64,000 nucleotides of DNA from Fructilactobacillus myrtifloralis (GCF_024029335.1 NZ_CP097116.1:868001-932000), one strand, 5' to 3'; shown: positions 1 through 12,852, counted from the first letter of the stretch. Notes: generated by a model from the sequence alone, not told the origin. Translations and numbers: made by a program.

Positions 1-3969
<3,969 letters not shown>

Positions 3970-4133
3970 ATGAGAACTTTACTAGCTCTACTTGATTTTT
4001 TTCTTTAAGCGAATTGACTTCGCAATTGTTTAATTTTTAAACTTACGTTTAAAAATTCCTTACACTTTTGTAATCAAAATCTTGTTCAGTTTTCAAAGAA
4101 CTACTCAGTTATCAATCACTTGACAACTTTATT

Positions 4134-4248
4134 AATATACCATGTTTAGCCGGGTCAGTCAAGGGTGGTTTCCAATTAAACTGGTTACCAACCAATCCAT
4201 TAACTTCGCGACAAGCATTACTATACCAAGCCCCAATCAATCCGTCAA
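4134..4248 (-). promoter_or_regulatory. Tandem rRNA promoters P1 and P2 (operon 1)
   Basis: Two promoters read on the complement. P1 has -35 TTGACG (4243-4248), a 17-base spacer and -10 TATAGT (4220-4225). P2 has -35 TTGACT (4157-4162), a 17-base spacer and -10 TATATT (4134-4139). Both spacings are ideal, and the same pair stands in front of the second operon at 18068-18182. The shared sequence between the operons ends just upstream, at about 4280. Between P2 and 16S lies a leader with the CTTTGAAAACTGAAC processing motif. Confidence 0.85.
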
Positions 4249-4311
4249 CCCCTTTGGTCAAAAAAAGTCAAAATTATTGATTGAAGTTTTCAACCCTAAG
4301 TTCCCGTGCTT

Positions 4312-4341
4312 TTTACCATTTCCCCTAAATCGTGGTATATT
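4312..4341 (+). promoter_or_regulatory. Promoter of folT
   Basis: TTTACC (4312-4317), an 18-base spacer and TATATT (4336-4341) precede the THF riboswitch by about 35 bases. This places transcription start shortly before the aptamer. Confidence 0.6.
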
Positions 4342-4375
4342 GGAAAGGTACCACTTCGGTATTACCAAATTTTTT

Positions 4376-4504
4376 GGAGTAGGATTTAACGCGTTAAGTG
4401 CCAGCGGAACGGAATGTGAACGCCGGACGAAAAGCAGACTGCTTGCGATGTTATTTCCGCATTCGCCACTGACCTCACCATTTGGTGGCAGCTCCAGTCA
4501 GGAG
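4376..4504 (+). promoter_or_regulatory. THF (folate) riboswitch in the folT leader
   Basis: The leader carries the hallmarks of the tetrahydrofolate aptamer: P1 arms GGAG (4376-4379) and CTCC (4492-4495), the conserved stretch CGCGTTAAGTG, then GGAATGTG, and CCGCATTCGCCACTGA. The 3' P1 arm lies four bases from the Shine-Dalgarno GGAG (4501-4504). A second hairpin, CTGAC to GTCAG, spans the same region. No poly-T terminator follows, so control is probably at translation initiation: folate binding would hide the ribosome site of the folate transporter. The class is assigned from memory of the consensus. Confidence 0.85.
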
Positions 4505-4512
4505 ATGTCAAA

Positions 4513-5049
4513 ATGAATTATTTACAGAAGTGGGGCCTTCGCCCCTTAAGTTTAAAAGGTATGACCTACCTTGCAATTTTAATGGCCTTAGAAATTATCA
4601 TCGGCCGCTTTTCCATCGGGAGTAGCAGCGTCCGCTTCTCCTTCACTTTTATCGTAATTGCTCTAATCGCCAAATGGTATGGTCCGTTTTGGTCAACCGG
4701 AGTTGCCATCATCGTGGACTTCATCGCGACCCTCTTCAGTGGGCAACCCTATTTCCCGGGTTTTGCCCTCTCGGCCGTATTAGTAAGTTTGATTTACAGC
4801 GTGGCCTTTTTTAAACCGAGTCACATCAGCTGGCTTCGGGTACTAGTCACAGTGGCAATCATTACTATTTTCGTAAATCTCTTATTAAATTCATGGTGGG
4901 TTTCCATCATTGCCCAGACCCCCTTTTCCTACTTCCTTGGTCTGCGGCTGGGGAAAAATTTAATTTCTTACCCAATTCAAGTAATTCTGTTGTATTGGGT
5001 CCTCAATAATCGAACCATTCAAAGCTTTAAACCACAAATTTTTAAATAA
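4513..5049 (+). CDS. folT: Folate ECF transporter S component FolT
   Basis: 178 aa integral membrane protein with about five to six hydrophobic segments, the size and layout of ECF S components. In this family the S component binds the vitamin and docks on a shared EcfA-EcfA'-EcfT module. No such module is adjacent, so a group II arrangement is inferred, with the energy module elsewhere. The THF riboswitch directly upstream is the main reason for calling folate as substrate. The start ATG has GGAG eight bases upstream. The gene stands alone, convergent with crtM and separated from it by a two-way terminator. Confidence 0.88.
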   Translation: MNYLQKWGLRPLSLKGMTYLAILMALEIIIGRFSIGSSSVRFSFTFIVIALIAKWYGPFWSTGVAIIVDFIATLFSGQPYFPGFALSAVLVSLIYSVAFFKPSHISWLRVLVTVAIITIFVNLLLNSWWVSIIAQTPFSYFLGLRLGKNLISYPIQVILLYWVLNNRTIQSFKPQIFK

Positions 5050-5052
5050 AAG

Positions 5053-5091
5053 AAAGATCCAGGACTATTGGTGGTAGTTCTGGATCTTTTT
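5053..5091. terminator. Two-way terminator between folT and crtM
   Basis: Hairpin with stem AAAGATCCAG / CTGGATCTTT and runs of T on one side and A on the other. It can stop both folT (plus) and crtNM (minus). Confidence 0.85.
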
Positions 5092-5969
5092 TAAATTGCA
5101 TATCGTAACTTGGCCCGGACTAATAACCACGCCTTGACCCGATTACTAACTACTACCCGGCCCAGCGAAACATTGTAATTACGCCGACGGAGTTGCTTTA
5201 AAATCGCAGCATACCCATTAATTGCGAGTGCCAAAGCTACCCGACCCGCAGAATCCGGAACCAGGTTGATGACCGCTGGGGCAACCCGATAATCATGCTC
5301 CGCCTGCTTGCCCAACAATTTTAAGATGTGAACTAACCCAGTTGGTAACTTGCGCTGGGTATGGTTCAAACACTTTAAATCAATCCCAGCTTGAAAAAGG
5401 ACCGCCTGGGGTAAATAAACATAGTCCTTGCGATAATCTTCCTGCACATCGCGTAAAATATTAGTCAGTTGTAACGCAATCCCCACTCGAATCACATGAG
5501 CTCGCTCGGTGGTCGTCAAGGAATGCTCCCGTAAAATTGGCATGATCATTAACCCCACCGTTCCAGCCACTAAGTAACAATAATGGTGCAAATCTGCCCA
5601 GGTCCGGATGGGTTGATGCTGTAAATCATGGGTTTGGCCCTGGATCATCTCGTCCATTAACTGCATCGGAATTGCAAACGTCTGAAACACCAGCAGTAAA
5701 TTACGCCCTAACCGGGTCTGGGGTGTCCCTAACTTCACGGTCTGCCACAGCTGACGTAACCGCGTAAATGCTTCCGTTTGCTTGGTATCCGCCGCATCAT
5801 CCAGTTGTCGCAAAAAATCATACAGTACAAAAATGCTCTTCGCCTGATAAGCCGGTAATTGCGAAAAAGCATAGTAAAACGTGGTCGACTGCTGTTTAAT
5901 CACTTGTTCACTCGCAGCCATCTCTGCTAGATAGGGCGCTAACCTTTCCGCTCTAGTCATCTGAACCAT
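5091..5969 (-). CDS. crtM: Dehydrosqualene (diapophytoene) synthase CrtM
   Basis: 292 aa, squalene/phytoene synthase family. It condenses two farnesyl diphosphates head to head to 4,4'-diapophytoene, the first step of C30 carotenoid synthesis. Both metal-binding Asp motifs are present: DDAAD at residues 57-61 and RDVQED at 173-178. It is the second gene of a crtN-crtM operon, and its start overlaps the crtN stop by 17 bases, suggesting translational coupling. The first ATG has only a weak ribosome site; a start three codons later is possible. The C30 rather than C40 class is inferred from the partner crtN and from known lactobacilli. Confidence 0.92.
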   Translation of the reverse strand: MVQMTRAERLAPYLAEMAASEQVIKQQSTTFYYAFSQLPAYQAKSIFVLYDFLRQLDDAADTKQTEAFTRLRQLWQTVKLGTPQTRLGRNLLLVFQTFAIPMQLMDEMIQGQTHDLQHQPIRTWADLHHYCYLVAGTVGLMIMPILREHSLTTTERAHVIRVGIALQLTNILRDVQEDYRKDYVYLPQAVLFQAGIDLKCLNHTQRKLPTGLVHILKLLGKQAEHDYRVAPAVINLVPDSAGRVALALAINGYAAILKQLRRRNYNVSLGRVVVSNRVKAWLLVRAKLRYAI

Positions 5970-7446
5970 CTCGTTCCACTTCTCGGGCAGCCAGTTCCCC
6001 GCTGGTAATCACGATGGGCACTCCAGCTCCAGGATGCGTACTAGCTCCGGCAAAATACAGACCCTGAATTCGCCGCGCTTTATTGTGAGGCCGAAAGTAG
6101 TTACTCTGGCGTAAGGTTGGTTTCAAGCCAAAGGCCGTTCCATACTTACTGTTATACAGTTCTGCAAAGTCCGTTGGCGTAAAGACCCGCTGTACCTGAA
6201 CGTGGTTCGCTAAGTCGGTTAACGCAAAATCCTGTTCTGCCTGCTGAATCACTTGCTGGGCATACGTTTGCGCTTCTGCTTCAGTTAGGTGCTGATGCCG
6301 CAAGTTGGCCACTGGGACCAGTACGTACAAAGATGAGCATCCGGCCGGTGCAAACGAATCATCAAGGGCACTAGGATTATACAGATAGTAAGATGGATCA
6401 CTCGGTAAAACTCCGGTTTCAATTTCACTCAAGTTGCGCTTGAAATCACTGGCCATTTTAATCGTATGCAAGCCTAATTGTTGATACTTCCGATCAACTC
6501 CGAGGTACAGCAACAGACAAGACATTGAATACTGTAGCTTTTGGTTAACCCGCTGTGGACTAACGTGCTCACGGCGTTGGGCATCCTGACTCAATAAGGT
6601 TTCAACCGCATACGGATAATCGGCATTCACCACCACTGCGTCCGTAGAACGCACCGATCCCTGCACCCGCACACCGACAACCTGATCCTGCTCGGTGACA
6701 ATCTTTTCAACGGGGTGGCCGAGTTCGATGGTCCCACCTAGTTCAGTAAACCGGCGTTCTAAAGCCTTTGCATACTGGTACATGCCCCCGTCGATAAACC
6801 ACACTCCGTAAAGCAGTTCAATCATCGGAATAATGTTATAAATGGAGGGCCCACTAAAGGGTGAGATCCCAATGTACAACGTTTGAAACGACAATAAATA
6901 TTGCAGGTGTTGGTTCGGAATAAACTTTTGCATATCGTGATAAGAGGACGAAAAAGTTTTCAGCTGGAAGGCTTGTTTTAGGGTCTTTAGGTTAAAAAAG
7001 TCCCGGGGGGACCGAAAACTACGATCAATAAAATTATCCTTTGCATTCAAATACTTTCGGTAGATATCCGCTAAATAGTTTAAAAAACCGGCCATATCCG
7101 CATCACTGCTTGTTTCAAACAGCTTCGTAAGTTGCACCAAATCATTCGAAATGGGATACCGTTCGTCATCAATTTGGACCGTCATAAACGGATCTACCCG
7201 CTGCATCGTAAAATAATCCGTTGGGTCAGCCCCAGTTTCTACAAAGGGTTGCCGGTAAACGTCCGGCATCATCACGATGGTCGGCCCCATATCAAAACGA
7301 TAACCATCCACTTTGAGTTGGTTCATCTTGCCGCCAACGTGGTGGTTTTTTTCCAAGATCGTTACGTCATATCCGTGCGCTTGAAGTTTCAGTGCAGCGG
7401 TTAAGCCCCCAACCCCAGCACCAATTACCGTAATTTTTTGCTTCAT
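5953..7446 (-). CDS. crtN: Diapophytoene desaturase CrtN
   Basis: 497 aa phytoene-desaturase-type flavoprotein. The N-terminus has the Rossmann FAD-binding motif GAGVGGLTAAL followed by the typical VTILEKNHHVGGK. The C-terminus has the family motif GLYFAGASTHPGAGVP. It desaturates diapophytoene stepwise to yellow 4,4'-diaponeurosporene at the membrane. Start ATG has AAAGGAG seven bases upstream. It is first in the crtN-crtM operon. Such pigments protect lactic acid bacteria from oxidative stress; no crtO/P/Q genes for staphyloxanthin-type tailoring are present here. Confidence 0.93.
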   Translation of the reverse strand: MKQKITVIGAGVGGLTAALKLQAHGYDVTILEKNHHVGGKMNQLKVDGYRFDMGPTIVMMPDVYRQPFVETGADPTDYFTMQRVDPFMTVQIDDERYPISNDLVQLTKLFETSSDADMAGFLNYLADIYRKYLNAKDNFIDRSFRSPRDFFNLKTLKQAFQLKTFSSSYHDMQKFIPNQHLQYLLSFQTLYIGISPFSGPSIYNIIPMIELLYGVWFIDGGMYQYAKALERRFTELGGTIELGHPVEKIVTEQDQVVGVRVQGSVRSTDAVVVNADYPYAVETLLSQDAQRREHVSPQRVNQKLQYSMSCLLLYLGVDRKYQQLGLHTIKMASDFKRNLSEIETGVLPSDPSYYLYNPSALDDSFAPAGCSSLYVLVPVANLRHQHLTEAEAQTYAQQVIQQAEQDFALTDLANHVQVQRVFTPTDFAELYNSKYGTAFGLKPTLRQSNYFRPHNKARRIQGLYFAGASTHPGAGVPIVITSGELAAREVERDGSDD

Positions 7447-7455
7447 TTTTCAGCT

Positions 7456-7560
7456 CCTTTAAAAAATCGGAGGGGGCCCTTGTGCCCACTCCGATTTTTT
7501 GTGTTATTGAGTAATAACTGATTAATAGCCTTATTATAACGCACGTACGGCGTTTTTCAG
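7456..7560 (-). promoter_or_regulatory. crtN upstream region: promoter, palindrome and terminator hairpin
   Basis: Read on the complement from ppk toward crtN. A -10 TATAAT (7533-7538) has a weak -35 CTGAAA 16 bases away (7555-7560). The perfect inverted repeat GTTATT-GAGT-AATAAC follows (7502-7517). Then comes a strong GC-rich hairpin with stem AATCGGAG / CTCCGATT and a T run (7458-7500), ending only about 12 bases before the crtN ribosome site. The hairpin may terminate ppk, or attenuate crtN if this promoter is real. Confidence 0.55.
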
Positions 7561-7563
7561 TCT

Positions 7564-9696
7564 TTAGTGCTTTCGCTGGTGGTGCCACCAATCAGTAACA
7601 TGCATCCATGCTCGTTGCACAGCATTGGGCGCCGTGGCTTGTTGCCGGTCAGCCAACTCATGCAAAAAGGTTTGTTGCGCTGAGTGCCCCTTCGGACTCT
7701 CATACTTAAAGTACTTCCCCTTTTGGTTCATGAAGAAACCGTCCACGTCATCTTGACTGTATATGGCAATGATGTGTTCTAAGCGTTGTTGCATCTTTGG
7801 ATCAAACACCGGAGCAGCCAGTTCAACCCGGTTATCCATGTTCCGGGTCATCAAGTCTGCAGATGAAATCCACAAATTAGTACCCTCATCATAAAAGGCA
7901 TAGATACGACTGTGTTCAAGGAATTGTCCAACCACACTAGAAACAACGATGTTTTCCCGCGGCCCGCAGACACCGACCTCTAGACAGCAGGCCCCGCGCA
8001 CAATCAAGCGGAACGGAACCCCCACTCGGGCAGCATCATAAATTGCGGCAATCACGTCAACGTCCGTCAGGGAATTAACCTTCAAAAAGACGTGTCCCCG
8101 CCCGGTGGCTTGGTAGTATTCCTTCACCTTTTGGATGTTTTGAATTACCATGTCCTCGATTCGGTGTGGAGACGCTGCCAACGACTTGTACTTTGGTGGT
8201 TGAGCGCCCGGTTGTTCCAAGTAATTAAAGAAGGCGGCCAGGTCCTTAACGTAGTCCGCCCGACTAGAGAACAAGCTTAAATCAACAAAGCCCTTGGCCG
8301 TAGCTTCGTTATAGTTTCCCGTTCCAATCTGGACGTACCCGGCTGGGTCCACGCCATCCTTGGTTAGCACCAAACAGGTTTTACTGTGCACCTTCATATA
8401 TTTCTTTCCAAAGATGATGTTACAGCCCGCGTCTTCTAGCTCACTAGTGACCTTCAAATTATTGGCTTCGTCAAATCGAGCCCGCAACTCAATCATTACG
8501 GTAACTTGAATTCCCTTTTGGGCAGCTTCCTTCAGTAGTTCAATGACCGCGGAATTATCTGCCACCCGGTAAATCGTTTGTTTAATCGCAATTGTTTGTG
8601 GATCAGCGATGGCTTCCCGCAAAAAGGTTAAAAACTGGTCGAAGGAATCATCCGGATACTGCAGTAATAGGTCATGTTCCTGTAAATACTGCAACATCGA
8701 TTGCTGGGCCGTCCATTGCTGGGCCGTAAACTTGGGATAAACTAACGTTGGCTGGGCCTTCTTCCACGGTTTTAAGAGGGGCAGTAAGAAGGTTAAGTCT
8801 AACGGTCCCGGAATTCGGTAAACCGCCTGCTCATCAATTTTAAACTTTTGAATGAATTCACTAATGAACGCACTGTCCACGTCAGGCAAGGATTCGATTG
8901 CAAACTGCGTAATCCGCCCCTTTTCTCGGTCAGCTAAATAGTGGCGCAGGTTCTTAATCGTATCCTGGTTATTATCATCCTTATCCACGTCTAAAGAAGC
9001 GTCCAAATCCCGATTAATTCGGAAAGTCAGGATGCGTTCAATCTTGCCGTCGTCAAAGAGATTGGTTAAATTATGCCGAATCAAATCTTCCACCCGCAGG
9101 TAGTACAACTGGTCCTCCAACGTGAGCCGGATAGTCCGGCGCACTTCTAAGGGAACCGGTACGATCCGAATCCGTTGTTTGCCCTTGGTTTTCATTTTAA
9201 CGGCAAGCGCCATGCGCTTATCCTTTAAATAATCAAGGTTGTAATTGTCGTCATACGTGGTAAAACTCAAAAACGGCAAAATCCGTTGGTCAAACACCTG
9301 ATCAGCACGTTCGCGTTCGTGTGGGTTCAGCTGTTCATAGGTCACAAACTGCCCCAACTGCTCTGCCGGTAGTTGCTCACTGAGCCGGTTGAAGTAGTCA
9401 TACTGAATTTGAAAGTTCTTTTCGTTACGCTTGTGGAGCTTTTTCAAAATCTTGGAGTAGTGTAACCCCGATTTTTCTTCAACGCCATCGTGCGTGAGTT
9501 CCATCTGACTTTGCAGACTTGGAACCCGCACACTGTAAAATTCATCAAGGTTGTTCGCGGCAATCGCTAAGAACCGGAACCGGTCTAAAAACGGGGTTGT
9601 CGTCTCGTTAGCGAGTTCAATCACCCGCCGGTTAAACAACAGCCAACTTAAATCACGGTTATAGCATTTGCCATCGTAATTAATTTCACTTGCCAT
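7564..9696 (-). CDS. ppk: Polyphosphate kinase (Ppk1 family)
   Basis: 710 aa, full length for Ppk1, which makes long-chain polyphosphate from ATP. The N-terminal domain carries NRDLSWLLFNRRV (residues 13-25). The C-terminal half has two phospholipase-D-like domains. H437 in KVHSKTCL matches the autophosphorylated His of the family. GTGNYNEATA and, later, NSLTD and SSADLMTRNMDNRVE are typical. It overlaps the upstream DUF2252 gene by 11 bases, so the two are one transcription unit. No exopolyphosphatase gene is adjacent. Confidence 0.95.
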   Translation of the reverse strand: MASEINYDGKCYNRDLSWLLFNRRVIELANETTTPFLDRFRFLAIAANNLDEFYSVRVPSLQSQMELTHDGVEEKSGLHYSKILKKLHKRNEKNFQIQYDYFNRLSEQLPAEQLGQFVTYEQLNPHERERADQVFDQRILPFLSFTTYDDNYNLDYLKDKRMALAVKMKTKGKQRIRIVPVPLEVRRTIRLTLEDQLYYLRVEDLIRHNLTNLFDDGKIERILTFRINRDLDASLDVDKDDNNQDTIKNLRHYLADREKGRITQFAIESLPDVDSAFISEFIQKFKIDEQAVYRIPGPLDLTFLLPLLKPWKKAQPTLVYPKFTAQQWTAQQSMLQYLQEHDLLLQYPDDSFDQFLTFLREAIADPQTIAIKQTIYRVADNSAVIELLKEAAQKGIQVTVMIELRARFDEANNLKVTSELEDAGCNIIFGKKYMKVHSKTCLVLTKDGVDPAGYVQIGTGNYNEATAKGFVDLSLFSSRADYVKDLAAFFNYLEQPGAQPPKYKSLAASPHRIEDMVIQNIQKVKEYYQATGRGHVFLKVNSLTDVDVIAAIYDAARVGVPFRLIVRGACCLEVGVCGPRENIVVSSVVGQFLEHSRIYAFYDEGTNLWISSADLMTRNMDNRVELAAPVFDPKMQQRLEHIIAIYSQDDVDGFFMNQKGKYFKYESPKGHSAQQTFLHELADRQQATAPNAVQRAWMHVTDWWHHQRKH

Positions 9697-11074
9697 GTTT
9701 TTCTCCCTTAGTGAAAGTGTGGTAGTCTAGTTCAACTTGTTTCAGGTAGTGGTTGGCGTAGTCTACAAAGGCCCGGTCCATCCAGGTTTGACTCTGTAAG
9801 TATCCAATAATCATTGGGTACGTTGATGACTGACTGTGGGCCCGCGCTAACAAACTCATGCATACAGATACGTAATCACAATAAGCAGCCCAGTCTAACT
9901 TGTTAAGCTTAACGGAGCCCTTCATATCCTTAAACTGCCGCACGTAAAAGCTGTACTTCTTCGTATCAAAGTACCCTAAAAAGCGGTCCGAAGAACTTTG
10001 CAAGACCCGTTGACAGTTCACGATTTCTTCTCCAGATGAATGCCGTTTGTTAACGTAAATTTCCGAGTTTTGGTAAATCGGGAGGGCCTGCTTAATTTGT
10101 AGGACTAGGTAATCCCCACTCCCATTTTCCAATAACATCAGGTAACACAGGGTGCCGACACTACCGACCCCCACGCTGTGCCGGACAAGGTCGACGATGT
10201 GGAATTGGGACAGGAACTGGTGGACATCACTACGAGCGTGGTGACGGTATTCGTAATAACCCTTGGTCAACTGTTGGTAAGTCTTATCTCCAACGTGTTT
10301 AGTAACCGGGGCATTTTCAATAAACCGCCGTTTGCCGTCCTGAACCTCCGTGTACTTTTGCACGGCGTAGTCGGAATTGCTTTGAACCGCCTTTTCGACC
10401 GTTTTACTAACGATTTTAGCAAACGACTGGTCAAATTGATCCCGGTCGTCATGAATGGCATCAAAGGTGGACGAAATGTTGTGTAACGTGTTCGGTGTGA
10501 TAAACCGTTCCATGGCCGGTAAGTTCTTTAGGTGCACTAACGTCCGTAAGTACGTTTGCATAACCTTATGTAAGAAAGGATTCACATCTTTAGAAATGTC
10601 AAACCCTTGTTGTTTAGCAACCAACAAGGCACTAACTAACAAACGCTTAACATCATATTCCCAAAAGGCCACGTGGGATTCATCGAAATCATTCATGTCA
10701 AAGAGTAACTGGCCTTCTGACGAACCGTAGTAACCAAAGTTCCCCAGGTGTGCATCCCCACCAATCAAGGTTTTGATTCCACTATTGGGATAACGATCTA
10801 AATCATAGTTCATAATATCAACCGTACCTCGGAAAAAGGCAAAGTCTGAACCAGACATCCGTTCCCGCTTGACCTTCAATAATTTCTTATACAGGAGGGA
10901 ATTCCGCACGTCCATGATTTTTTTCACGTTCCGTTTGTGGGGTTTGTAACCGGCAATGTCGGCATAGTCTTTATCTAACCCTAACCGTTGACCTTCCGCG
11001 ATTAACTCGGTATCGGTTTGGGTGGTGATATCAGTTTGATTAAATTCATAAGGGACTAACTTTTTTTTGCTCAT
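9686..11074 (-). CDS. DUF2252 family protein, kinase-like fold predicted
   Basis: 462 aa. I recognise the DUF2252 family from IGGDAHLGNFG (residues 104-114) followed by FDMNDFDES (125-133). This is a spacing reminiscent of aminoglycoside-phosphotransferase/HipA-like catalytic loops, where His/Asp and then Asn/Asp act. Its biochemical role is not known to me. Its 3' end overlaps the start of ppk by 11 bases, tying its role to polyphosphate or stress metabolism by inference only. Start ATG has AAAGGA nine bases upstream, and a TATAAT lies about 50 bases before it. Confidence 0.8.
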   Translation of the reverse strand: MSKKKLVPYEFNQTDITTQTDTELIAEGQRLGLDKDYADIAGYKPHKRNVKKIMDVRNSLLYKKLLKVKRERMSGSDFAFFRGTVDIMNYDLDRYPNSGIKTLIGGDAHLGNFGYYGSSEGQLLFDMNDFDESHVAFWEYDVKRLLVSALLVAKQQGFDISKDVNPFLHKVMQTYLRTLVHLKNLPAMERFITPNTLHNISSTFDAIHDDRDQFDQSFAKIVSKTVEKAVQSNSDYAVQKYTEVQDGKRRFIENAPVTKHVGDKTYQQLTKGYYEYRHHARSDVHQFLSQFHIVDLVRHSVGVGSVGTLCYLMLLENGSGDYLVLQIKQALPIYQNSEIYVNKRHSSGEEIVNCQRVLQSSSDRFLGYFDTKKYSFYVRQFKDMKGSVKLNKLDWAAYCDYVSVCMSLLARAHSQSSTYPMIIGYLQSQTWMDRAFVDYANHYLKQVELDYHTFTKGEKHGK

Positions 11075-11196
11075 GGGATGAAATCCTTTCTTTTGCAGCC
11101 ATTGTGGCCAAGCTTTGTTACTATTATAACAATCACAGCAACCGTAAGGAAATTAAATTAAGTCCTATTTTCTGAACCACGTGATTGCTAGTATAC

Positions 11197-11236
11197 AAAA
11201 AGGTGCCCACGGCATTTAATTTACCGTGGACACCCT
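11197..11236. terminator. Terminator after the C26 hydrolase gene
   Basis: Hairpin with arms AAGGTGCCCACGG and CCGTGGACACCCTT, flanked by A/T tracts. It lies just past the minus-strand stop at 11245. The 170-base gap up to the DUF2252 start (11075-11244) otherwise holds only the promoter of that gene. Confidence 0.7.
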
Positions 11237-11244
11237 TGCATTTG

Positions 11245-11973
11245 TTAGTTAGTGACTCGCGCCTGAACCCGGGCAAAGAAATCTAAAAATAATTGTTCAT
11301 CCCGCTGATCAATTTCCCACATTAATTCCGGATGCCACTGCACCCCAACGATCGAAGCATCATCATTTTCAACTGCTTCTACCACCCCATCATCGTGAGC
11401 GCGCGCCGTCACGTGTAGTGGTGACGCTACCCGCTTTAACGCTTGATGATGAATGGAGTTAACCTTCGGATGGGCGCCCATTGCTTGGGCCACCACGCTG
11501 GTCGGTTCGACATCAATCGCATGAATTTCTGCTTGTGGTTGTTCATACGCAACGTGTTCCACCGGAGACTCTGGAAAGTCAGTTGCCAAATCTTGATGGA
11601 GACTACCCCCGAGGGTTACGTTAATGACCTGTAGCCCCCGACAAATACCCAGAATCGGCTTACCGCGCTGCATCATTTCCTGAACTAAACTCATTTCAAA
11701 GTGGTCGTGCGGAAGGTAGTGAGCTGTTTCTGCTTGCGTCGACGTTTCTGCAAAGAGCTTGGGATGCACATCTTGTCCTCCGGGAATGATTAACCCATCA
11801 ATTAAAGCTGCATATTCGGGAATCATCTCGATCTGCGTCATGGGAATAATGATGGGCACGACGCCGTGCTTTTGCAAAACATCAATAAAAACCCGGGCTG
11901 TGTAGTTGGCATAATCCAAATTAAAGTTTTCGGTATCTAACCGATTCACGTTGGCAGCAATTCCAATTTTCAC
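11245..11973 (-). CDS. Class I glutamine amidotransferase-like hydrolase (peptidase C26)
   Basis: 242 aa. The gamma-glutamyl-gamma-aminobutyrate hydrolase (PuuD-like) family is shown by LIIPGGQDVHP near residues 61-71, nucleophile C111 in GICRGLQ, and the His-Glu dyad in QWHPELMW near the C-terminus. The family hydrolyses gamma-glutamyl amide bonds; the substrate here is unknown. I chose the GTG start at 11973, eight bases after AGGAGG; the TTG six bases upstream sits too close to the ribosome site. It follows the binding-protein gene by 12 bases, as one operon. Confidence 0.85.
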   Translation of the reverse strand: MKIGIAANVNRLDTENFNLDYANYTARVFIDVLQKHGVVPIIIPMTQIEMIPEYAALIDGLIIPGGQDVHPKLFAETSTQAETAHYLPHDHFEMSLVQEMMQRGKPILGICRGLQVINVTLGGSLHQDLATDFPESPVEHVAYEQPQAEIHAIDVEPTSVVAQAMGAHPKVNSIHHQALKRVASPLHVTARAHDDGVVEAVENDDASIVGVQWHPELMWEIDQRDEQLFLDFFARVQARVTN

Positions 11974-11985
11974 AAACAACGCCTC

Positions 11986-12852
11986 CTAATTCTTAAAGTA
12001 GCTGGCCGGTTTATCGACATCAATCTTCGTGCCCGCAAATTTCTTTTGAATGTATTTCTGGGCCGCCTTACTGTGGTATAACTTGACTAATTTTTTGTAC
12101 GCCGGATCATTTTTCTTGGTGGCGTTGCTTGCAATCACGTTAATGTTCCCCTTGGTCGCTTGACTGAGGTGTTCGTGGTAAATTGCGTCGCGTTTCACGT
12201 TCAAATGACTTTGCAGGGCCATGGTATTTCCAATTAACACCGCCGCCACGTTCTTATCCTGTAGTAACCGTGGACCAGTGTGGTCGTCAACTTCTTGGAA
12301 TTTCAAATCCTTGCGGTTCTCTCCCACATTTTGCAGACTGTACAGGCCGGCTTTCGGTTGTCCCTTCAGGGTAATTAAGCCCGCACTCTGCAGTAACTTT
12401 AGGCTTCTCGACGTATTCGCTGGGTTATTAGAAATCGCAATGGTTGCTCCGTTCGGGATCTCCTTCACCGCTTTATAATGGCGTGAATAAATCCCCATTG
12501 GCTCTAAGTAGGTCGTTCCTAAGATTGCCAATTGGCCCTTGTTACTGTGTTCGTTAAAGTACTGCAGATAACTTGCCATCTGGAAGGCATTAACATCCAC
12601 TTGACCTTGGATGGTGGCCTTATTCAGGCTAACCCCATCCGAAAAATCACGCACTTGTAGGTTAATCCCAGCTTTTTTCGTTTCTGGCAGTTTGGCAATG
12701 TACTCCCACACCTGGGTATCAGGTCCGTATGACCCTAAGGTAACCGTTTTGACTGATGACCGGCCGGCTTGCCCACCAAACTGGTGCCAACCTAATCCAA
12801 CAATTCCTAGGACAACGGCGATCCCGATAATCCATTTCCATGTTTTTTTCAT
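11986..12852 (-). CDS. NlpA/MetQ-family substrate-binding protein, membrane-anchored
   Basis: 288 aa. After a hydrophobic segment (about residues 8-24) comes the MetQ/NlpA fold: VTLGSYGPDTQVWEYIA, DGVSLNKATIQGQVDVNAFQ and YLEPMGIYS. Relatives bind methionine for MetNI ABC importers. There is no lipobox Cys after the hydrophobic segment, so it looks anchored by an uncleaved helix rather than a lipid. No metN or metI is adjacent; instead it shares an operon with a C26 hydrolase. Methionine as ligand is therefore uncertain. Start ATG at 12852 has AAAGGAG nine bases upstream; no T-box or SAM riboswitch is visible. Confidence 0.82.
   Translation of the reverse strand: MKKTWKWIIGIAVVLGIVGLGWHQFGGQAGRSSVKTVTLGSYGPDTQVWEYIAKLPETKKAGINLQVRDFSDGVSLNKATIQGQVDVNAFQMASYLQYFNEHSNKGQLAILGTTYLEPMGIYSRHYKAVKEIPNGATIAISNNPANTSRSLKLLQSAGLITLKGQPKAGLYSLQNVGENRKDLKFQEVDDHTGPRLLQDKNVAAVLIGNTMALQSHLNVKRDAIYHEHLSQATKGNINVIASNATKKNDPAYKKLVKLYHSKAAQKYIQKKFAGTKIDVDKPASYFKN

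Noticed and set aside
4142-4516. 124-codon frame ahead of folT
   Set aside because: It runs over rRNA promoters and the THF riboswitch, so it is not a protein gene.
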